The notes: a model not told the origin generated them from the sequence alone. A stretch of 64,000 nucleotides of DNA from Prosapia bicincta (GCA_036971475.1 JBAIZL010000001.1:139285192-139349191), one strand, 5' to 3'. Shown: positions 13,535 through 27,164, counted from the stretch's first letter. Translations and numbers: made by a program.

Positions 13535-14370
13535 ATGGTGTTTTCCAAAGAAGAATGTGAGTTTATTATAGAGACTTATATATTGTGTAAAGCCTACAAA
13601 TGTGCGCAGATAAATTCAGGTTGGAATTTTCCCATTTTGCTGATCCAAATAAATCAACAATATTGCATTTGATAGAAAAATTCTACCAGGCAACAAAGTT
13701 AACTGCGGGAGTTATAGAAGATTTGAAAATTGTTTTGATTCAATCATCTAAAAAATTACTTTTATCACAATCTGATCTAACTACTGTTTTCAGAGTTATG
13801 AAATAGTTACATTTCCACCCTTATCGAATCAGTGTAGCTCATGAACTGAAACATAAAGACCATCAAAACAAGTACAATATTCTCAATGGTTTCAATCCCT
13901 GGTTGATGAATATGGTATTAAAGCGCTGGATAAAATTTTTTCTAGCGATGATGTGTTTTCATTTAGATGGCACTGTAAATAGTCAGAAGTGTATATACTG
14001 TCAGAAATATGAATACGGAGTATTAAAAATCCTTATGCTTCCCACAAAAAGGCATGGCATTCACATAAAATTAGTGTTAAGTGTGCGTTACTTCCTGGCA
14101 TCTTATAATAGGACTGTTTTTATTTTGACACTACTGTAGAGAGTGTAGTTTATCGAGGTTTGATATGATAGTGTTGCATTGTTAAATGTAACTGAAAAAG
14201 AAGGTTGGCTTCAACAGAACGACGCTACATGTTATATTGATAATGAAATGCTACATAAATATTTTAGTCATTGATTAGAATTGGAAGATTTGTGGCTTCA
14301 AGATGAATTGTAATTAAAGAAGGAAATCTGTATTGAAGTTGCAGGACATCCCTTTGAACATTTACTGTAA
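13535..14370 (+). pseudogene. Decayed mariner-like transposase with DUF4817-type N terminus
   Basis: The N terminus MVFSKEECEFIIETY is the hallmark of the DUF4817 region found at the start of a widespread insect DDE_3 (mariner-like) transposase. The next frame carries KFRLEFSHFADPNKSTILHL and then a helix-turn-helix-like region with KKLLLSQSDLTTVFRVMK. Later fragments resemble the catalytic part (FHLDGTVNSQKCIY near 13960; LQQNDAT near 14210, where the family has QDGA). Several frameshifts and stops show it is dead. Terminal repeats were not identified. Confidence 0.8.
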
Positions 14371-14379
14371 AGTTAAAAG

Positions 14380-16560
14380 GTAAAATTCATTGTAATCTTT
14401 CATTGTAATCTTTTATATTTATTTCATTTGCTATTTATTTGTAAAGTATGAAGAATAAAAATATATTGTGTCACTTTTAACAATGGGTTGTGAACTTAAT
14501 AAAATACCTGTTATATTGTAGAATATATTAGAATAAAATAATATATTTACTTTTTATACGAATGATTCAGTTAGAGTGTATATTAAGATAAAGAGTACAT
14601 TTCAAACAAATGTAATTATTAATTAATAACAGTTATAAGCAAATTACGAATTACTATACTACATTAATATTATTGCACTTGCTATTTCTATTATTAAAGT
14701 TTAATTTTAAACACAGTTAATTACAATATAATAAACATGTATATCATCTATTTTAAACATAACTATATAAAATTTTTGCAAGAATTAAAGCAATACTATA
14801 AACTCCCTATACATATAAAAATATAAATTGTGTTTAATCTATAGCTGTACAGTTCTTGCTCAACAGTTATAACATTAAATAAAGAACAACAACAAATTCA
14901 AACAAAAGCTGCTAAAAAGGAACAAAATTTTCAAACTATATCTTATCTTTTATAATATAAAAATCTTTTACCTGCCAAACTGTTTTAGCTTTACTGACTT
15001 GTTATTTTTACTGGAATTTCTGCTTCGTTACATATTTTAAGGGCTGTAAAAATAATTCATAAAAAAAGTAATTCAATACCAGGTAACATTTGAACAAATT
15101 AACAACTTCAATAATGCAGTTATAAATGAACATACAAGTGTCTAGGAAATTCCATGAAATTTATAAGCAACAACTTGAATCAGGTTATTCATCAAATAAT
15201 ATTTTGAAAAATAACTATTAATGGAGTATAATGTAGCACTAAAATGTTTTGGGGCAATGTAGGTAGGTCATAGGCAAAATTTTGAACTGATTGAGTCAGT
15301 AGTTACAATTTTAGTTAAATTACAGTAAAAAAAAAGTTGCATATTATAGACATTTTGCCTTCTCTTGCCTGCTTCTTCATTCAGGCCTTCACTGCCAGCT
15401 TGATTAAAACACTATAGCTCAATGTCCACTACATTTTGCTGCTGTCACAACCAATACATTTTTTGAAGAGATAACTCCTAAACGCGCGATGAATAAAACA
15501 TGAGATTAAACATTGCTTTCACATCAAGCTATTTCTGAAAGGCATACTTTAGCATATACCTTACAATATGTTTTCTTGTAAAAGCTGAATTTATGTTATA
15601 GGTTATGTTGTAGAGTAGCCGTTTTACACACATATTATTATTAAATAGTTTTGATCAGTTAATAAATATATTGATTTATTTAAACTTTGATAAATTTCAA
15701 GTAATTGAATGTAAAAATAATAATAAGTTCTGTATTTTTAATCAAATTTCTAAAAGGTAAACATTCTTAGGCTCGTTTTATACTTTTAAAGAACTGATTT
15801 GAATTCATATTCAGTAAATATGTAATAAATGTTTGTTGTTACCCAAATTACTTTATTATTAACTACAATACAAAATTTTTATTAAATACATTCTTCAAAT
15901 AAAGATGTAAAATTGAATAAAAATGTATAAATTCATATTTTCAGCAATTTTTGTTGAAACTATTAGCTCTATTTTCTTATCACTTCTGTCGGAACTACTC
16001 CGAGTGGCAGAACAAAATTTTTAAAAAATCAGGATATCCCTTACAGGCTTTTGTAATGATAAAAACTACATTCTAGCTGCCTTATTCTAAACAGGCCAAT
16101 TACCTGACAAATATGTAAAATTTAAGTATATTAGGCTGTCGTTGCAAAAAAAGTCTATTTCCAAAAAACAACCATAATCTATGCATCTCTGCATATTAAT
16201 TTTACTCTGTAACAGCAGCAAATGTGATAAGTTTGACAATGCAAACAAAATTAAAGAGATTTAACAAGTGAAGAGTTTTTATACTGTTATAAGACAATTT
16301 TCTATAAATCTAATCTCAATCATATCAGATCTACAACTTTAACAAACATATAATATAATAATTATTTCCAATAAAATTATTATTTAATTAGTGACATTAA
16401 TTTCTAGCTCTGTTATAAAATCAGTTAAAAACTAAGAAATGAATTCACATTTATATATTATATAACAACAACAAGATGTTAGTCGGCATTGAGTATTTTT
16501 TAAAGCATCCATATTACATTTAAGCAAGTTGGTGTTGAATGTTGCCGCGAGCAGCAATAT
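14380..16560. other. 3' flank of the LITAF gene, AT-rich, no second gene seen
   Basis: No coding signal was recognised. The part nearest 16565 must contain the 3' untranslated region of the LITAF-like gene, but I cannot place its polyadenylation site confidently. Confidence 0.5.
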
Positions 16561-16564
16561 TTGC

Positions 16565-16670
16565 TTAGCCACGGTAGAGTCCCATATATGCATGGCAGTT
16601 GGGACAAACATGGTGAACATCCATGCACTGGTCCATGCAGCAGGGAATTAGACAACATCCACAAAAGCAA
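16565..16670 (-). CDS. LITAF-domain protein, coding exon 3 (C terminus)
   Basis: The exon starts after a tttttcag acceptor at 16671 and ends at a TAA (16565-16567). Its single first base completes a glycine codon begun by GG at the end of the 28649-28808 exon. It encodes residues 95-128: a cysteine-rich hydrophobic stretch (CFCGCCLIPCC), then DVHHVCPNC with the HxCPxC zinc ligands (H114, C116, C119), ending MGLYRG. This is the C-terminal half of the LITAF (SIMPLE) domain, whose membrane-inserted segment lies between its two CxxC knuckles. The intron to exon 2 is about 12 kb. Confidence 0.93.
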
Positions 16671-17325
16671 CTGAAAAACATAATTCAAAATGATTATTTA
16701 AAATAATTAGTAATAATTGACATCCGATTTTTTTCTATTTTACAAATTATCCCTTTAGTGTTAATTTACTTTACTTGTTACACATACATAATCTCATTGT
16801 TGAACTGGACTAAATTGGGAATTAGTTATTCTCAAATTGCATCACCATGTTATACTATATTATTATATAGGTAAGTCAGTTGAAATATATCTACAACCTT
16901 ACCTCTTAGGGCAGGTTTAGCAAAAATGTCTATGTAAAGTAAACTAAATGATGAACTGAGCTAGTGACTGATGTCTTGCAATGACATATATATGTTGAAA
17001 TATATGTGGCTACAAAATTATTTCAGTGTTTTTTATTTTTGTTCATGGCTGACTGTACATCGAGCACAACTTAAACTCAACACCTATGGACATCTTACGG
17101 ATCAAGAACTAGAGGAATATTACAGAACTGTATGCGTAGTAATATATGACACACACTATAATGTACTTAACCAAAAATCTTATTTTGTATACACAGGAGT
17201 CGACTTTCGAGGACTAATTACATGTCCTCATTTTCAATCATCAACTGAGACCATTGAATAAAAAAAAAAAACTAAAATATTTCAAAAACAAGAATAGTTT
17301 CAATACATATATTATTTAAAGATAT

Positions 17326-17670
17326 TCACCAATAAAACAGTACCAGCATCTTCAGGAAAAATAATTTTTTCTTTGACCTTGACTGAATATCAGTCAAAGG
17401 TTTAAAAATGGCAAATAGTTCTGCCGTGAAAACACTAAAGGCTGAGGGCAATCGATACGTGTAGATACATCTAGACGCATAAAACACACACCCAACGCCA
17501 TTCTGCAGTTTAGACCCATCTGTGAAAATAACCTCACTATATTGGTAGGATCTGTAGATTGCAAAAAATTCCAGGTGGTACACCACATTAGGAGTATTGC
17601 TTTTGATAAAACTGGACAACGAAAAATCGAAGCATGGTGTTTTTATTATGCATGGAGGTAGATAGCCCAT
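17326..17670 (-). pseudogene. Retrotransposon RNase H domain, truncated
   Basis: 114 codons contain FTDGSKLQNGVGCVF (first catalytic Asp) and FTAELFAIFKPLTDIQSRS (catalytic Glu). Similarity ends shortly afterwards, before the expected TDS block, so the domain and the element's 3' end are cut off. Loss of the 3' end is unusual for a non-LTR copy and implies a later deletion or rearrangement. Confidence 0.8.
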
Positions 17671-18026
17671 GGATTGTTCAAACGTAGTAGGAAGTTCTAA
17701 CCCAAGTTTATAAAATTATGCGACATCCTAATACCGATTAGAGCGGTCATACGTTCGCGCTCATTATAATGTGGTTCATAGCTGTTATTATACACTAAAT
17801 TAAAAGCCGGATGTTAAGGTTTGCTTCGAAGACCAGACATGTAAGATATTTGTAACATCTGAAAGGGCAGGTTCCCCACTAAGGATTGGGCTAGTTCTAA
17901 ACGCACCAGTAGCTAGTCTAAGTCCAGATTGTTGGACAGCATCGAGTTTTCAGAACTGTAAGTCAGGCGGATGAATAGGCTTGCATAGATCCACAATCTA
18001 ACGACCGCGCGATAAAAACGAAGCAT

Positions 18027-19348
18027 TCAAGTTCTGTCTGCTCCCCAATTCGTACCATTAAGGACTCTCAACATATCCAATTTCTTGCTGCATCTCACCT
18101 TCAAATCACGAACATGTGGGATCCATGAGAGTCTTTTATCAAATAAAAGACCTAAAAATCGAACACTATCCGTGGTTTGAGGTTGAATCCCATCAAGATA
18201 AAGGATCGGCTCCTGGTGTTGCCACCTACAGAACCTGTAGTTCTTGACCATTTCTCTAATTTGCTTATTGCTAACTGCAAAGATCATTCCGCAGTTGCCA
18301 TACTACGAGCAGGCACATATATACAAAAGTCATCTACAAAGAGTGAACAGTGTACCAAAGGTCGTATATTACTCGTGATACTATTTATTGCAACGGCAAA
18401 TAGCGTGACGCTCAGCACGCTGCCCTGCGGTACCTCTCCTGTTTATAACTGTTTGAATATGTGCCTCAAAGACGTATGTGGAAAGATCTGTTTGATAGAA
18501 AGTTAGTGATGAATGATAGGATATTTCCTTGTATACCCCATGATTTTAAAGTGTTCAAATTCCTCATTTCCATGTCATATCATATGCCTTTTCAAGGTCG
18601 AAGAAAACAGCAACGAGTGTTTGACGCAAGAGAGAGCCATCTTGAATAGCGGATTCTAACAAAACCAGTTGGTCAACGGATGATCGTCCTTGCCTGAAAC
18701 CACACTGTTCATTGGTTTCTAAGACCAGACAAGACGGCGGTTGACCATCTTCTCCAATAGATTGCAAAAGACACTTGTTAGAGATATAGCCCTGTAACTA
18801 CTGGTATTGGTTTCCAATATAGAGAAAGGAGTGTTCAAAGGAGAGTCCCTAGACAACCCAACTGTAAACGGTATTGCTTCTTGCTTCAGTTTATACTTCT
18901 GGAATAATCTATTGTAGGCTGTAGTAGCAGAAAAGTTAGAAAATGATGTTCCCAGTATATCTGCAATATTACCACTGTTTGTGATCAATCTTCCATCTGG
19001 ATGCTTTAGCCCAATGGCTGGCAACGGAATGGAAGTGCCACAAACTGATCTTAATTTCCTCCACACTGTGGAGGACGGGGTAGTTCGGCTAATTGTGCTA
19101 ATGACCAGGTCCCAAGAGTTCTTCCTACTCAGCATAAATATCTTCCGTGCTTTCGCATGGAGTATTTTATATTCCTGAAGGTTGTCATTTGTTGGGTTTC
19201 GCTTAGATCTCCTTAGTGCTCTTCGTCGTAAACGGAAGATTTCTGTGCATTCATCGTTCCACCATGGCACTGGCGGTCGGCGTGGATGCGCAGAGGTTTT
19301 TGGAATGGTCTCTACAGCGGCATTTAAAATTTTCAATTGTTTCATCAA
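18027..19348 (-). pseudogene. Retrotransposon reverse transcriptase domain
   Basis: The pieces, in order, are the pre-RT region (residues to SYRAISLTSVFCNLLEKMVNRR near 18780), NEQCGFRQGRSSVDQLV and FFDLEKAYD (catalytic Asp, near 18600), a degenerate FVDD in place of YADD near 18330, and the thumb SVRFLGLLFDKRLSW near 18130. At least three frame changes separate them. Confidence 0.85.
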
Positions 19349-19479
19349 TTGGTGTCATATAATCCATGTCAAGTGATACAAGGTAATTCGAGTAGGCGTC
19401 CCAGTTGGATTTTTGCAAAATCCAACAGGAATGTTGAGTATAACAGGGTTGAAAATCACATAAATTGATCTTAATAGGC

Positions 19480-20097
19480 ACATGGTCGCTTCCATACAAA
19501 TCATCGAGTACCGACCATGTGCATCTAGTAGCTAAATGAGGGCTGCAGATCGATAGGTCAACAGGAGTCCCATCTACCAGTAGATGCTTCTAAATGAGTA
19601 GGCGAACCGCCATTTAGCAGACATAAGTCAAGTTCCGTTCTTACACTCTCCACAAGTAGACCTCCAGAGTTGCTAGTTGGAGATCCCCAAGACAAATGGT
19701 GGGCATTAAAATCTCCTACCAATAAGAACAAAGTCGGTAACTGGCATATTAAGTTTACTAAATCACTGTGTTGCAGATTTTCCTATGGTGACAAATAGAT
19801 ACAACACACAGTGATTTTATACGGGACAGCTGTTTGAACAGCTACAGCTTGTAAAGGCGTTATTAAGTTTAGAGAAACAGCATCGATACAGTCACGGGCT
19901 AGGATCGCTACGCCTCTTCTAGCTCGATCTTCTGTAACGAAGTCTATTCTAAAAACTGAATACTCCCTTAAATGAAAATTATGCGATTCGTGGAGATTTG
20001 TCTCCTGTAGAGATACAAGTATTGGATATACATCTCGCACAAGTACTTTAAGATCTTCTATGTGACTCCTATCACCATTGACGTTCCATTGTATCAC
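19480..20097 (-). pseudogene. Retrotransposon APE-type endonuclease domain
   Basis: It begins MIQWNVNGDRSHIEDLK. The catalytic Glu is in LVSLQETNL, and RARRGVAILARD and KITVCCIYLSP follow. The terminal GSDHVPI motif is found in a neighbouring frame near 19490. The domain nicks target DNA for target-primed reverse transcription. Frames are broken at about 19780. Confidence 0.85.
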
Positions 20098-20121
20098 TAT
20101 CTTGCTAATTGCAGATATTTA

Positions 20122-20880
20122 TCAACTTAGCAATGGATTGATTTGACACCCATTCATGCTCTCCATTTTTTTACTTTGGACGTTGATAGACGTCCTACGC
20201 CTAGATTCTTCCAATTCCACCTGTTCAGGGATGGAATCGGAAGAAGTTTTGGATTTAGGAGGGGTAGTTTTAGCATGCCCTCCTTTTAAAATATTGGTTT
20301 TTTTGGCAGCTGTTACTGCCAGTGCCGATTTGGATTGAACCTTATTTTCATTTCTTTTTGGCATTACAACATTCGATGCAAAAGTCTTATTGCCAGATGG
20401 CAATTTCTTCTGCTTCGAACTATCAGTGTCGGTCAAAGACCTGCTTCTTCTACCAAGTCCTCCCGTAGAAGGAGTAGGTAAAGAAAGCAAGTCCCATGAG
20501 ATGCTAGCAGATTGTACCAAAGTCAAAGACGGGCCATTTGTGACTAACGAAAGAAGGCATGTTACTTGTTCGGTAAGCACTTCTATTTTTCGTGCCAGGT
20601 CAGCACAATTTGTACATGATTTTGTAGTGGTCAAAGTTGCAGCATATGAATTTTTGTCAACCTTCGATTGAGCAGATCTATAAAGCTTCCTTGCTTCGGA
20701 AAACACTATTTTCTCTTTGACCATGATGCTCAGGATAGCCTTCTCTTCCTTAAAGCTAGGACAGTTGAAAGATCGTGCCGGGTGATCACCACCACAGTTC
20801 GTGCACTTTGGAGAGTTACTGTAATCCTTTTCATCATGCCCTTCTACGCTACATTGACCTCATACACCCTGCTTTGAACA
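20122..20880 (-). pseudogene. Retrotransposon ORF1, zinc-knuckle and C-terminal part
   Basis: The frame reads a second CCHC-like knuckle (CTNCGGDHPARSFNCP near 20800) into a 200-codon open stretch from 20724. That stretch is Ser/Lys-rich with a short coiled region (ADLARKIEVLTEQVTCLLSL). It ends just before the endonuclease frame. Confidence 0.7.
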
Positions 20881-20979
20881 TGAAGAATGAATGTGCTTAA
20901 AGCGCTGACACTTGAAACATCGCCGAGGGTTAGCTACGTATTGTCTCACTGAGAGCCTTTGGTAACCTGCATGAATGTA

Positions 20980-21489
20980 TTAGGGTACCTCCGGTTTACC
21001 AAAAGTTAAAATATATAAGGCTGTTGCAACTTTCTCGCCTTTATCAGTTTTCATAATGGGTACAACATTCATTACTGATTGTGACGACAGTTCCAATTTT
21101 ATTTCATCAATTGACACGTTCATGAGATCTCTACACATAATGACCCCCTTTGAAAAATTTAAAGATTTGTGGGGAGCCACAGATACATTGACCACATCAA
21201 AAATGGTGGTCATTTTTAAAAGAGAACGTGTTTGTTTCTCTGAACTGGTTGCAACAAGCAGAGTCCCATTTCTTAACTTTTTTATTGATGCGACAGGACC
21301 TACAGCACAGTCAGTAATATCCTTATGGATGACAAAAGGAGACACTTTTGATACGTCTTTTCCTTCCTCTGTGCAAGAGAATAATAAACATTTTGGTGAT
21401 GGCAATGCCGGGGACGTTGCCACCATTATCTTCTTACTTGAATCAACTTTACTAGGATCATCAGGAGAATCCTGGCATGTCCTCTTCAA
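20980..21489 (-). pseudogene. Retrotransposon ORF1 (gag-like), N-terminal part
   Basis: 169 open codons from ATG 21489. It includes a conserved block FVIHKDITDCAVGPVASIKK, then LRNGTLLVATSSEKQTRSLL and NVSVAPHKSLNFSKGVIMC, an RRM-like ORF1 core seen in insect I-like elements. A zinc-knuckle remnant with CFKCQRFKHIHSSC follows after a frame break at about 20930-20880. The protein would bind element RNA. It is broken before the knuckle, so it is not functional. Confidence 0.75.
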
Positions 21490-21889
21490 ACTCGATACAG
21501 ATGACGTATTTAAAGTTTCTATAAAATATGTTTAGCCAGCCATCGTGTCAAGCGTTATGGGCGAGACTATAAGAACGGGTACACTCTTGGATCACATTAA
21601 GATTATTTACAACCCTCAGAACGCTGAGGCCTATAACTTTTCTCCTTAGCTCAACTCAGTCAAGAGCTCGTAATACTGTCCACAGGCTCCAACACCTGTG
21701 CACCGTGGACACTCCCTGACCAAGGACCAAAGCGGCTGGTAGACCAGAAACCGGGCTTACTTCGGCAGAGCAAGCTCACATCACCGTCCCAGACCAGAGT
21801 TTGTCAAGCTCTGGACTTTTCAGCACTCCCAACGCGCAAAGATTCTGACCAGTCAAAAATCCCTAAGAGAAGGTGTAAGTGATGAAATG

Positions 21890-24800
21890 TTTAGAGATTG
21901 TGTTGAATATGTGGTGTCTGTAGAAAGTGTATTAGTGTATATTAGTGGAGTTTGTGTTGTTAGTAGAGTATATGTTTGGTTGGGATACCGGGAGGGATGG
22001 CAAACCCCTTCTTAGTAGGTGAGGCTAGTCCGCACCTCCCCTGCAGGGTATTAGGTTTATAGTAATGTTTTAATGCAGATGATAATACAATATTTTTTAG
22101 GTTAAAAATTGTTTATTTTAATAATTTGTTGTATTCTCTGATATTTGGAGTTTGTTATGTTTCATCTGTATCACCAGTCCCAAAGATGATAAAATCTAAG
22201 CATGCACACCCCTCGCGCCCTAACCTTTAAGCTCCGCCGCTCGGTAAAATATTTGGAACAAGCTGGTCCTGCCGGGAGCAGAACCCTATGCAACACTTGC
22301 CAAAATCGGCCAGTCAACCAGTTACTGGACTTTGTATAAAAACCAAACTCGGTGAGGTTTTACCCTTTGGTTATCTGTTCCCGGGGTATAAATATTTTTT
22401 AAGGCATCTTCGGATTGGTGACCATTTTATTTAGAATTGTATGAGAAATAAATAAATATAATCACTGTTCTTGTTGCAAAATTAGTAAAACCATTGTTTT
22501 TTATTATCTTTATATTGAATTTACATTACAAAACAGTTTGTAATTTTTTAACAATTTAAACTCTTCTTTATTTCTTTAATACATTTTTCCTTTAGTCAAA
22601 ATAATTTTCTGTCACCTTTTGTAATCAAATTAATATTTTACAATACCTTATCTTATCTGTAATATTTATTTTAAATTTGAATTTAATCCCGTCTTTGTTA
22701 TCTTTAAAAAACACAAACTTTACCATACAAATTTTTCTACAGTTCGGAACTTCTACTTTTAATACAAAACTTACTTTAAATTGACCCCACACTATTTTTG
22801 GGAGTTTTAAACAACTCCATTTAAAACAATTTATTAAAAACAACCCTTTCATTTTAACAAGAATTCCCTTTTTTCAGATTTGGTATTTGAGATTGCAGTT
22901 TTGGCTAATTTTGAAACAACCTTTTTCATGTTATTTACCATTCTTACAGAGTTGACATCTATTCAAAACAATCTTACGTTAAACGTTTATGGTTTCATTT
23001 AATTCAAATCAAATTTTTTCAATTAAATTTTTTATATATGTTTTTTTATTTGTTTTTAACTTTTAACTGCAATTTTTAGTTAAAGTTTTATTATAAATTT
23101 TTATTTCCAAATCTGTCTAGTTTATTCAAAAATATTTCTTTCACCTTTCACACATTTATTTTAAATTATTCTTACTAGGACCTTTTTATTTTACTAAGTG
23201 GTGTTTGCCATTTTGAGTAGATGACTATGTCGTAATGACGCCACCACCATCTTGCTTCTAAACAAAGCCACTATTTTCAGTCTTTCACATTTTTGAAATT
23301 TTACTAAAAATCAAATTTTAAAATTTCCCCAAAAATTGAATTTTATATACTTTTTCCATTAGTTAATTTTAAAAACCAGAGAAGCTAAGTTCTGACCTTT
23401 TAGAATTCAGAATCCTTGTCCTGCACCTTAACTGTTTCAAGATGTCGTCTGGCCATGTCTTCTTCCTCTATCAACACAACATTGTTTGTACCAGTCCAGT
23501 TTAGCATCTTTATGATTCTTTGTTGTTATGATGCCTTCCGGACCGAACCAAAATGTTGCGCGTTTTACTGCGTCAATTTTGATATTTAAGATGTAAAAAT
23601 TTTACATTTAGTTCTCTAGGAATTTGCCCAAACACAGTCTCTATTTTTATTCTTATTTCACTCTTAATTAATATTCAATTTTAGTTCAAACTTCTTACGA
23701 TTTTACTCTTTTTAACTGTCTTTTAAACAATGGATTACTTAATTTAAAATTTACTCCTTTAAAAATTTTACTTTAGGCATTATTCAATTTCTCCACTTTT
23801 AACTGAACTTATTTTTAAAACGTCTACTAATTTACTGAACCTTCTTTGTTTGCGGATGCCACAACCTAATGATAAGTTTATAGAAAACCGCTTCTGGGGA
23901 GTTTCCCCTCCAAAAGGGTTTCTGAAGCGCAGTAGATTACATCTTAGCAACACACTTGAACTCTTTAGCCCTGCATTCTGTTGTTCATGTACACTTTCAA
24001 AAAATCAACATTTTTACAAAGCAGCGCGAAGCTACACGTCCGTCCTACTGCTAGATGTAGCGTGATCTAGACGCTGGATGCTTGTCATATCTTGTCAACC
24101 TTTCAAATCATCATCCATACTGTGGTCGAAATTTCTTCAAATTCCTTAATTTTGTTGTAACTTCCAAATTTGGCCTCCATTGATGTTTTTCTTCTCTTCA
24201 TTTTCCTCTTCTTTTCTCTTACTGCATCTGCTTGAATGTCGATGGTCTCTCTCTCTACCTTTTGACTTTTTCTGCCTCTCAAATTTATAAAACCCTTTGT
24301 CCCTGCTAATGGCTTTGTCTATATTATTTTTAATTGCTAAAATTATTTATTCCTATGCTTAAGGCATTACACCCAGGCCTCATACCTCGGCTCTATGAAT
24401 TTAAATTATTAAACAATTTTCAATTTAAACCTTCTATTGTAATGCTTAAATGTCACATTTTACTCTGTTACACCGTGCACACACACACATACACACATTA
24501 AAACATATACATATACACATATATTTACACTGAGCAAAAAGTCGTCTTCTAAAGATAGTTAACAAAATATTTTTTTATATAAAATGTATATGCTATTTAT
24601 TTATTTTAGTTCTCTAACATTGTGGATCAAATGTTATTTTAATTAGAATTAAAAATTTCATAACAAATAACAATATAAAAATGTCCATATAACTACAAAA
24701 TTCAACTATATAATTTTTAAAAATAAATAAAGGTAATACATGTAGTAATTTTTAGAAAATGATGTTTCACTCTCAAAAATAATCATTAAATATTTGACAC

Positions 24801-25530
24801 TTTTCTTGTCAAATCTTCTGACATGTTTCAACTGTAGCAAAACAATGATGTGGTACTTGACAACCTACACATTATTGTATTCAGTTTTAAAACACAATGA
24901 ACATTGTTTTGTTTGATTTGAAATGAGGTGAAATTTTATTTTGTTGCGAAAGATCAGTCTTAGAAATCAATATAAAACTGAGACCCAGATGTTTTTGTGT
25001 GTTATAAAGTAAATTGGTTTCTATTATAGGCTATACAAAATCCAAGTAGCAGATTTTCTCTACATTAATTTCTTTTAAATGCTAAACATTGTATTTGGGT
25101 ACGTTACTGACAATTTTTTGGTGTTAAAAGAAATGTCAACCATATGCAATGATCTTTCCCAAGACAAGTTACTGAACAATTTAGTGAAATCTTAGTTGAC
25201 CTATCATTTATGATGACACTGGACCTCTTAAAATTTGGGTTGTCTAAAAATGTAGTATTTATAGGTAAAGAAGATATTTATGTAGTAACTGCCTAAAAAA
25301 AAGACTAACCTATTCAGGGAGTAAACTCTCACTTGTCAAATAAAAGTGAAAACCACTGATAATCCACAGAGCCATGATAAGGTTACATCTTAATCCAATC
25401 AAGCATTTACAAGTTTTTTGTAAAAAAGTAAAATTAGTAATAAATAAAACGCAGGACATTAAAAACACTCACAAAAAAATAATTGATAAGACCAGGAAAC
25501 CAACTCAAATAAAAATTATGAATACCATTA
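21890..25530. other. LITAF intron, unassigned repeat-like DNA
   Basis: The DNA is less AT-rich than its surroundings at 21960-22400 and 23370-24480. Short frames (for example 22625-22852 minus and 23850-24065 plus) resemble no family I know. A CTTCTTAGTAGGTGAGGCTAG-like stretch near 22010 has a weaker relative near 32209. A degraded retroelement is possible but not shown. Confidence 0.4.
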
Positions 25531-25534
25531 AAGA

Positions 25535-26428
25535 TTAGCCCTTTTGATACCAAAGTCCGAAATTTCAGATGTTCACAAAATATTTTTTTTTAAAACATAA
25601 TATAATTGGTAAAGTGTTTCTTGTATATTTTAAAGCATTTGTAATGAACTTGTTTACAAAGTTATAGTACTTAAAAGTACTTCTAGTTTGATTTACTTCA
25701 AAATTGATCACTCCAGCTGCTCAGTGCCAAGTGAAGCTTCAGCTATCATTGTAATGAATAGTGAGTGGGTGGTCTGTTTGTTACTCACAATTTTGTTGTA
25801 AAGTTGATGTTTGACAGTTTAGTGTTTACATTGTTTACAAGTTTATTGTTTGTAGTGGTTTATGTTAGTGTCTATAACATAAAAACCTTTTTTTATGACA
25901 ATAAGACAACATAAAAACATTTGGTTAAAGCTAAAATAAAATTATTCCCGTTTATTTTGTAATTTTACATGAGACTTAATTACTTTTATATATTTTCATG
26001 TGTTTTTCACAGTGTTGTACTGTGGAACTAAATCTGCACTTTTTAATTATAAACCTATATCGCTGTTGTTTGAGGATATAACTATGTGAAAATTTGGAAA
26101 AAAATTATGTGTAAAAAGACAACATGTTTTTATTTAGGAACTGATTTTTAATTTTATATACTCCATATAAAATGGAAACAGAAAATTTTGGAAAAATGTT
26201 TTTTCGTAACATTTTTCTCATAATTTTGTTGTTTGCATGTTTATTGTAATTCTAGGTAAGTGTATGGTATAGTAGAGTCTTAGAGAAGTAAATTTAAAAA
26301 AATAATCATAAAAAGCCATTGAAAAAAAAATTTGGTGGAAGTTTTGTCAGAGCACTACATTTTCAATAAATCATGGCCGGGCTTGGAGCAGATACCCATA
26401 CAAAAAGTCCTGAGACCAAAAGTGTTAA
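25535..26428. mobile_element. Possible piggyBac-like non-autonomous element
   Basis: The left end TTAGCCCTTTTGATACCAAA resembles the complement of the right end, TTAACACTTTTGGTCTCAGG, and the right end is a TTAA target. The roughly 890 bp between them have no coding capacity. The repeat is imperfect and the left TTAA is TTAG, so the call is tentative. Confidence 0.4.
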
Positions 26429-27164
26429 TGACATTAACAGTAAAATTGAGAAGTGATATTTTAACAGTATTACACAAATGGTCTTAGAACAAACATTCAT
26501 CTCAAATTTGCAACCTCTTTAATTATTACTAAACTGTATATGCTGCTCACAGGTTTTCCTATAAGGATGTCATGATTATGTCGTATGTTTGCTAGCATTC
26601 CAATAATGTGTGCAAGGTTCAATAAATGGTAATGTCTCCTACACATGGAAATAAACATTTGTCTCAACTGTGTTATAGATCAAGTAGTACTGAAGAGAGC
26701 AAATGTGATGAATGTAACCAACAAGTTCACAAAATGGTATAAAAATTATTTTTCTACTTTGTGCTTGATTCTTGTATTTTTAATTATATGAAGACGAAAA
26801 GAAATTTTACCACTGGGAGACATTAAGTTGAATTTTATTCCATAATGCCTTGATGAGTTCAGCCTCATAAGATCAAGATCATTATCAGGACATTGCAGTG
26901 TTGAACCTAACCTAATAAGGTAACTGAAAAAAAAAAAACACTTTTCAATTCTATCTACAGAAAACAAGTTACAGCTATAAATAGCCTCTCTCATGTTTAT
27001 CTTTGGAGGAGCAAAATCAAAAAGTCTGTGATTTAATGTTTGTTCCAGGATGATAAAATACTTTTCAAATACAAAATGTTTTGTGTCCAATAAAATGTGT
27101 ATAGGTTTTTTTTGTTAGTTATCATCCTAAAATTTAGACCTAAAACAGTTCAAACAAACTGAAG

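Larger units (their letters stand above)
17326..21880 (-). mobile_element. I-like non-LTR retrotransposon, degenerate, in a LITAF intron
   Basis: On the minus strand the parts lie in the usual order: a GC-richer 5' leader (about 21490-21880), a gag-like ORF1 with a zinc knuckle, an APE-type endonuclease, reverse transcriptase and the start of RNase H. An RNase H after the RT places it with I-like/R1-like groups rather than classic jockey. Frameshifts and stops interrupt it. The 3' end is missing: RNase H stops near 17370. It shares transcription direction with its host LITAF gene. Confidence 0.88.

Noticed and set aside
16971..17261. 96-codon plus-strand frame with an EEYYRTVC stretch
   Set aside because: No recognisable family and no plausible splice context; it sits next to the truncated retrotransposon.
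23850..24065. 71-codon frame beginning MRMPQPNDKF
   Set aside because: Isolated, no known motif, and within a region of probable degraded repeats.
22190..24480. LTR retrotransposon
   Set aside because: I looked for a pair of long terminal repeats, a primer-binding site and pol motifs and could not support any of them.
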